DNA of 5,184 nt from NCBI GenBank assembly GCA_900551465.1, contig URWL01000174.1:1-5184 (forward strand), given 5' to 3'. Positions 5,148 to 5,184 of this stretch are shown one piece after another (within the stretch, counting starts at the first letter, position 1; the number at the start of each line of letters is the position of its first letter). Below the pieces are notes generated by a model. That model saw nothing but the letters and a program-made list of their open reading frames with translations. It made no database searches and was not told the origin of the DNA. The translations under genes and the position numbers were made by a program. This DNA comes from an uncultured Blautia sp. (GTDB lineage: Bacteria; Bacillota; Clostridia; Lachnospirales; Lachnospiraceae).

Positions 5148-5184
5148 AAAAGATAATATAAAACAAAAGCCGTCTGTTTCTTAC

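Noticed and set aside
5036..5184. A gene reading to the right from a divergent promoter
   Set aside because: TTGACA occurs on the plus strand at 4992 and 5017 as arms of the inverted repeats, but no acceptable -10 follows at the right spacing and no start codon with a binding site and open frame is present.

Overview
The window reads as a chromosomal segment from an anaerobic Bacillota bacterium, most likely a Lachnospiraceae-type clostridium. This rests on anaerobic-type (cbi) cobalamin genes, strong AGGAGG-like ribosome binding sites, moderate GC with A/T-rich intergenic DNA, consensus sigma-A promoters, and an XRE regulator paired with a DUF3169-like membrane protein, a pairing common in that phylum. 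The family assignment is inference. All genes lie on the minus strand, so transcription runs from right to left.

Region 1 (1-3788) is a compact cobalamin (vitamin B12) corrin-ring operon. In transcription order it holds cbiD (2513-3733), cbiF/cobM (1758-2516), cbiG (641-1744) and the 5' 216 codons of cbiH/cobJ (1-648, cut by the left edge). Junctions are tight: a 4-nt ATGA overlap, a 13-nt gap holding only a ribosome binding site, and an 8-nt overlap into a TTG start. The four enzymes perform consecutive steps: CbiH contracts the ring and methylates C17, CbiF methylates C11, CbiG opens the delta-lactone and releases a two-carbon fragment, and CbiD methylates C1. A perfect sigma-A promoter (TTGACA, 17 bp, TATAAT) lies directly upstream of cbiD. 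It leaves a leader of only about 20 nt, so there is no room for a cobalamin riboswitch. The -35 hexamer is one arm of a perfect inverted repeat.

Region 2 (3734-3922) is intergenic. It contains the cbi promoter and a minus-strand intrinsic terminator that ends the upstream unit.

Region 3 (3923-4920) is a two-gene unit: a 69-aa XRE-family regulator and a 263-aa protein with about six membrane segments (DUF3169-like), joined by an ATGA overlap. Upstream (4958-5035) are three inverted repeats of identical design, TGACAA-N6-TTGTCA, placed around a recognisable promoter. This looks like an autoregulatory operator array.

Region 4 (5036-5184) has no gene. It holds a long imperfect two-part hairpin (5088-5147) and, at the right edge, what may be half of another terminator. 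The least understood parts are the XRE/membrane-protein module with its triple operator, and the similar dyad at the cbi promoter. I see no mobile element, CRISPR array, tRNA or rRNA.
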